DNA of 64,000 nucleotides from Bacillota bacterium (GTDB lineage: Bacteria; Bacillota; Clostridia; Peptostreptococcales; Anaerovoracaceae), in assembly GCA_017459895.1 (NCBI GenBank), contig JAFUCA010000038.1:55545-119544 (forward strand), given 5' to 3'. This document shows, piece after piece, positions 60,200 through 64,000 of the stretch; position 1 is the stretch's first letter, and every line of letters starts with the position of its first letter. The translations under genes and the position numbers were made by a program. The notes under the pieces are model-generated. The model saw nothing but the letters and a program-made list of their open reading frames with translations. It did no database searches and had not been told where the DNA came from.

Positions 60200-63100
60200 C
60201 CGGTAATTTTACCTCTTATGATCATCCCTGCTCCGGCAAGCAGGATCAGCATGCCGCCGAGAATGTAGAGCATCGCAGTGCCGGGGCCGCCGGTGGAGGG
60301 GAGCTCGACGCCGGAGGTGTTGCGAACGGTCACGCTATATCCGTCCGTCAGACTTCCGATCACCGTACCCTGCGTTCCTGAATCATTTCCGGTGACCCAG
60401 GTAGCCTCGATCTTCGGATCTGCGGCGGTCGAGACGCTCAGTTTGAATCTGCCCTGCGGCGGATAATACCCTGCCGGAACGGTCGTCTCTTCGAGATAGT
60501 ACGTGCCTACCTGCAGTTTCCCGCTGAAGAAGACACCATCCGCAGCGGAGGACAGATCTTTCAGCTGTTTTCCATCGATATCCTTCGCTATATCCGTTTC
60601 GGCTGTCCCGGTTGCCGATGTGTAAACCGTGAATACAGCCCCGGCCAGCGGCACTTCATTCGGCTCGATCACGGTGTTATCCACTCCGACCTTCGTCAGA
60701 GTCACAGGCACGGCCTTTAACAGGTTCGCGAAGGCAAGGGATCCGTCCTCTGTGATCGCAACCGGATCTTCCCCGAACACATAGCTTTCGACAGGTGTCC
60801 CGTTGTTCCAGGAATACTGCGCTTTATAAAGAGCTGTTTCTGTCTCCGCGACCTTCAGCTTGCATCCGTGTGGGATCTTCAACTGGACGACATCTCTGTG
60901 CTTCAGCAACAGGTTCAGTTCTCCGACATTGTTCGTTCTCAGCTCCTGATCATTCCATGTTCCGATCACGTAGTTCCGAAGTCCGGTGTTGCCGCTGTCT
61001 GTTACTGTGACTCTGAAGGTGAACTCATCGGCCCCTTCATTCTCAACGGTCTTGCTCAGTGTCACCGTGTGGATCGGATCGTCATATACGATCAGTGTGT
61101 CTCCCGCGGTATTCAGTTCCGCTGTAGTCGCTGTTACTGTTCCGCCGCTGGAATTGAATAGCCTCCATGCGTTCTCTTTATCGATGCTCAGGTACAGGTC
61201 GGTCCCGATCAGGGCGTGATCCGCCGGCGCTTCTGTCTCTGTGATACGATAGGTACCCTCCTGCAGCCAGCGTTCGAAGGTTTCGGAGTTTACCGTGATC
61301 GTGATCTTGTCCCCGGCATCTTCCCACCGATTGGTTTGCGGATTGAATTCCACCGGAGTGATGTCGAACTTCGCTCCGGTCAGTACCCGGCTGTGATCGG
61401 TCGTATCCCGCTTCTGCATCTTCAGCAGGACTTTCTGCGAGTAGGTATAGGTGATCGCAACGTCTCCGAGCACCGGATAGTTCCCAAGCTCTGTTAAAGG
61501 CAGAACTTCCGTGGTTCCGTCATCTTTCGTGACGATCGCGTTCACACGCACATCGTAGGAGGCGTCCGCAGGGATCACCGGAGGCTCGATATGGATCACA
61601 TGACCGGTCAGATCATAGTACCCGAAATCATCGAGGGTGAAGGAACTGTTCCCCGCCAGACTTTGCGTTACACTGTCAGCAGGAAGCGCCAGTTCCGGTC
61701 CACTCTTGTACTTATATACGAAGGTGTTCTGAGGCACGCCATCCTCGACGATCTGTTTCACGGTGATGGAATACTTCTTCGGCTGCCACATGGCGTAAAG
61801 TGTATTTCCCTCGTCGTTCAGATCACTGATGATCAGATTGTCCGCAGCCACCTGCTGTCCGGGCCGGAAATTGGGAGCATCATCTGTAGCTGCCGCCACC
61901 TGCGCTTCATACGTACCTTCAGTAAAGGACCATCCAACCAGTTCATATCCATCCAGATAGAAATCCTCTGCTGATGGAAGCTCGATCGTCTGGTTTACTT
62001 CCTTGTCCAGGGTGACAGTCTTTCGTTCGGTTCCGTCGGCTGCCCTTCCCTGAACCTGCCTGGTTCCTCCGTTATATAGGTTCTCTGTGAATGCGTCACC
62101 GTCATAGGTGATCGTCGTCTGCCGGTTCGGATCTCCGGTCAGATCATAAACAGCCCGCAGGGTCACTGTCTTTCGGAGCACCTCACCGGTGATCTCATCG
62201 GTTACCGTTTCCGTCGCCGTCAGAACGGACAGGTCCACCGGATCTCCCGGATAAAAATGTACTGTCTGACCGGCCTCCGTTGTCGCTTCCCAGTATTTAA
62301 ACGTATACAGGTCGCTGTAGTTGGACGGTGCTTCCCTGGCAATCGATGTTCCGTCGAAATCGTACATAAGGGAATCGATCGGAACAGCCGTCAGCAGTGT
62401 CCCAACGGAATCATAGATCGCCGCATCACCGGGATCATACTCTACATTGATTCCTCTGCTGTTAGGGTCCGGGATCCATTTCGCGTACAGATGGAGAATG
62501 CCGCGGACATTTTCATATCTTTCCGCGTCATCACCGTATACGGCACGTTCCGCCGCCCAGCGGGGAGACGTCTGATAATCCCACGCCACATCCGAGGTCT
62601 CATCGTTGACCGGATCACTAAAGAGGAACCTATTGGTGAAATCAGGATCCGTATACCATCCATCGAGAATGTAGCCGGCTCTGGTAGCAGTCTCCAGCAG
62701 GCCCCCATCGATTCTTTCATCATAATCCAGACGGAATGCTGTAGCCTGACTTCCCATATAAACGTTGTTTGCTCCCGGTTCGATCACGACACGAATACGG
62801 CGCATCTTCCACTTGCCATAGACGGCAACGTTGTTGTCCGGCATGTTTTGGGAGAAATCGAATTCTTCTGTACAGCCCGGATCCTCATACCAGCCGAGGA
62901 AGTAGTAGCCTCTGCGCTGCCCCGGGTTCTGATCCGCGTACTGCTGCAAAGACTGGTCATACGGGACAGTATAGTCGGCCAGTTGATTCGATCCGTTATT
63001 GGTATAGAACGTCAGAGTATAGTCCGTACGGTCGAAGCGGATGTATAGATTGTTGCTGTATGATACCGGATCTCCATTGTTATAGTAACCCTGGCTGTTC

Positions 63101-63669
63101 TTGTTTCCTACACTACGCCAGTTATCGTTATCGGGCCTGTATTGAACTGCATGGTAGCCGATGTACTTATCTGAAATATAGAAGTTACCTCCCCCTGCAG
63201 TAATAGTATCCTTCTCTGTATATGATCCGTCAGAATTCTGAACAAGGAAATGAATTTGACTGCTACCCGAAGGCTTATTTCCATAAAAATCTACATTTAC
63301 TTGATTGTCTGTCGGAAGGAACGCCGACATAAATGTAGTGCGAGTACCACCAACATTTCCATAATCATCTCCCGTTGAATACCAGTCATATTCAGGTGGC
63401 CATGCAAAACCATTTTCTTCTAGCGTAGACCCGTACAAACCTGTAAATGATTTATACGACTGCCACGACCCATTGTAACGATAAGCATTACCTCTTGTGA
63501 ATTCGCTCCGTGTTAACGGACGATAGTATCCATCTATTACTCCATAATACCTGGTATTGTAATTTAACTCCCCGGTAACTTCAGAAATAACCCCATAGTT
63601 ATAAGTGTAGTACTTTCCAACATATGCACTTCCACCATATGACCAGTAATATACTTTATCCCGAATTAT
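60190..63669 (-). pseudogene. LPSTG surface adhesin-like protein, 5' end cut off by an IS
   Basis: The frame is open from a TGA at 63670 to the stop at 60190 (about 1,159 codons). It carries Listeria-Bacteroides (InlB-B) repeats such as FYTNNGSNQLADYTV ... GYYFLGWYEDPG, a Cna-B/SpaA-like domain (GAVFTVYTSATGTAE ... GTYYLEETTVPAGYYP) and a sortase signal LPSTG followed by a hydrophobic helix and RGK. Coding-like sequence continues to about 63660 (YYWSYGGSAYVGKYYTYNY) but has no start codon or signal peptide: the IS boundary lies there. Probably non-functional unless fused or rejoined. Confidence 0.82.
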
Positions 63670-64000
63670 TCACGGATGTCCGATCCTAGCGGATTCGCAT
63701 CCTAAAACATATTGTGATAACGTATATCGATGACAACTCACTCGGGCACCATGGGAGCGCGGATTGTACTTTCTAAAAAAGGGTACAAACATTCCGTTCT
63801 TGTTCCGATTGCCGCTGTGAAGTTGTCAAAGTTCAAAAAGATTTATCAACAGGCTGCCTCATTCGAGCTGCAATCGCAGTCTGCCGATGTTGGTCAGAGT
63901 CTCAAAGAACTCTTTCTTGTACGGGCAGCTGCTGCTCAGCCTGAAGTGAATATATCTTGCTGATCTCACCGCCCTGGCGGCGATCTTCAGCAGTTTGATA
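63661..64000 (-). mobile_element. IS1380-like insertion sequence, left part
   Basis: The element seems to begin near 63661 (CCGAATTATTCACGGATGTC), where the surface-protein frame ends abruptly. It contains the 3' end of a minus-strand transposase (63859-63999). The remainder and the other end lie beyond the window, so the inverted repeat and target duplication cannot be checked here. Confidence 0.68.
63859..63999 (-). CDS. IS1380-family transposase, C-terminal fragment (continues past window)
   Basis: The last 46 residues, beginning IKLLKIAARAVRSARYIHFR and then LSSSCPYKKEFFETL, match the typical C-terminus of IS1380-type DDE transposases (a basic ARxVRS.R stretch, then WP/CPYxxxF). A 77-aa plus-strand frame over the same bases is a shadow. 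Confidence 0.65.
   Translation of the reverse strand: MKLLKIAARAVRSARYIHFRLSSSCPYKKEFFETLTNIGRLRLQLE

Noticed and set aside
63730-63963. 77-aa plus-strand protein at the right edge
   Set aside because: It lies over the transposase tail on the other strand and shows no family features or ribosome site.

Overview
The window is a GC-rich stretch of a Firmicutes (Clostridia-type) chromosome. The housekeeping order rsfS-leuS-rnj, asp23-nusB-xseA-xseB-ispA-dxs-tlyA, mutS-mutL-miaA and alaS-ireB-ruvX is typical of that group. The glycine-cleavage, BKACE/thiolase and FeoAB genes suggest an amino-acid-using anaerobe. An Anaerovoracaceae-like lineage is my guess and is not demonstrated.

Layout. 1-30.5 kb, all on +: a 5'-truncated NadD-YqeK fusion, rsfS, leuS, RNase J, ylbF, efp, mltG-trmR-U32 (tRNA wobble hydroxylation/methylation), a CorC/CNNM protein, asp23, nusB, a TsaD-like paralogue, exonuclease VII, isoprenoid genes, an aminotransferase, mutS, mutL, miaA, a tyrosine recombinase, a GLUG surface protein, a YnbB-type PLP enzyme, a TVP38 protein, a candidate Mn-type riboswitch with a cation exchanger, and a LysM protein with LexA-like boxes. 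31-45 kb, mostly on -: a small DMT protein, two LarC1-like genes, then a catabolic block (3-hydroxyacyl-CoA dehydrogenase, cyclase-family hydrolase, nitroreductase, BKACE, thiolase, an OFA-type transporter with an internal stop, an 87-aa protein, a DUF362 protein and an iron alcohol dehydrogenase). A divergent PAS/AAA+/Fis sigma-54 activator sits inside the block, and two sigma-54 promoters face the catabolic genes. 45-52 kb: ruvX, ireB, alaS, an AraC-type regulator and feoA-feoB with a small Cys-rich partner. 52-60 kb: lpdA, gcvPB, gcvPA, gcvH, gcvT and a DUF1015 gene behind a glycine riboswitch. 60-64 kb: a large LPSTG surface protein whose 5' part is cut off by an IS1380-like element running off the window.

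Two genome-scale patterns stand out. (1) The 10-mer GCAAAGGCTG occurs 25 times, about equally on both strands, in all six reading frames and in intergenic inverted pairs; chance would give about 0.1. It behaves like a DNA-uptake or other highly iterated signal. (2) Most of the long intergenic gaps from 32 to 60 kb hold arrays of 41-43-bp imperfect palindromes. Their 9-11-bp arms differ between loci, but the geometry is constant and unit starts are 52, 63, 72-73, 94 or 104 bp apart, close to whole numbers of DNA helical turns. I know of no described element with this layout.
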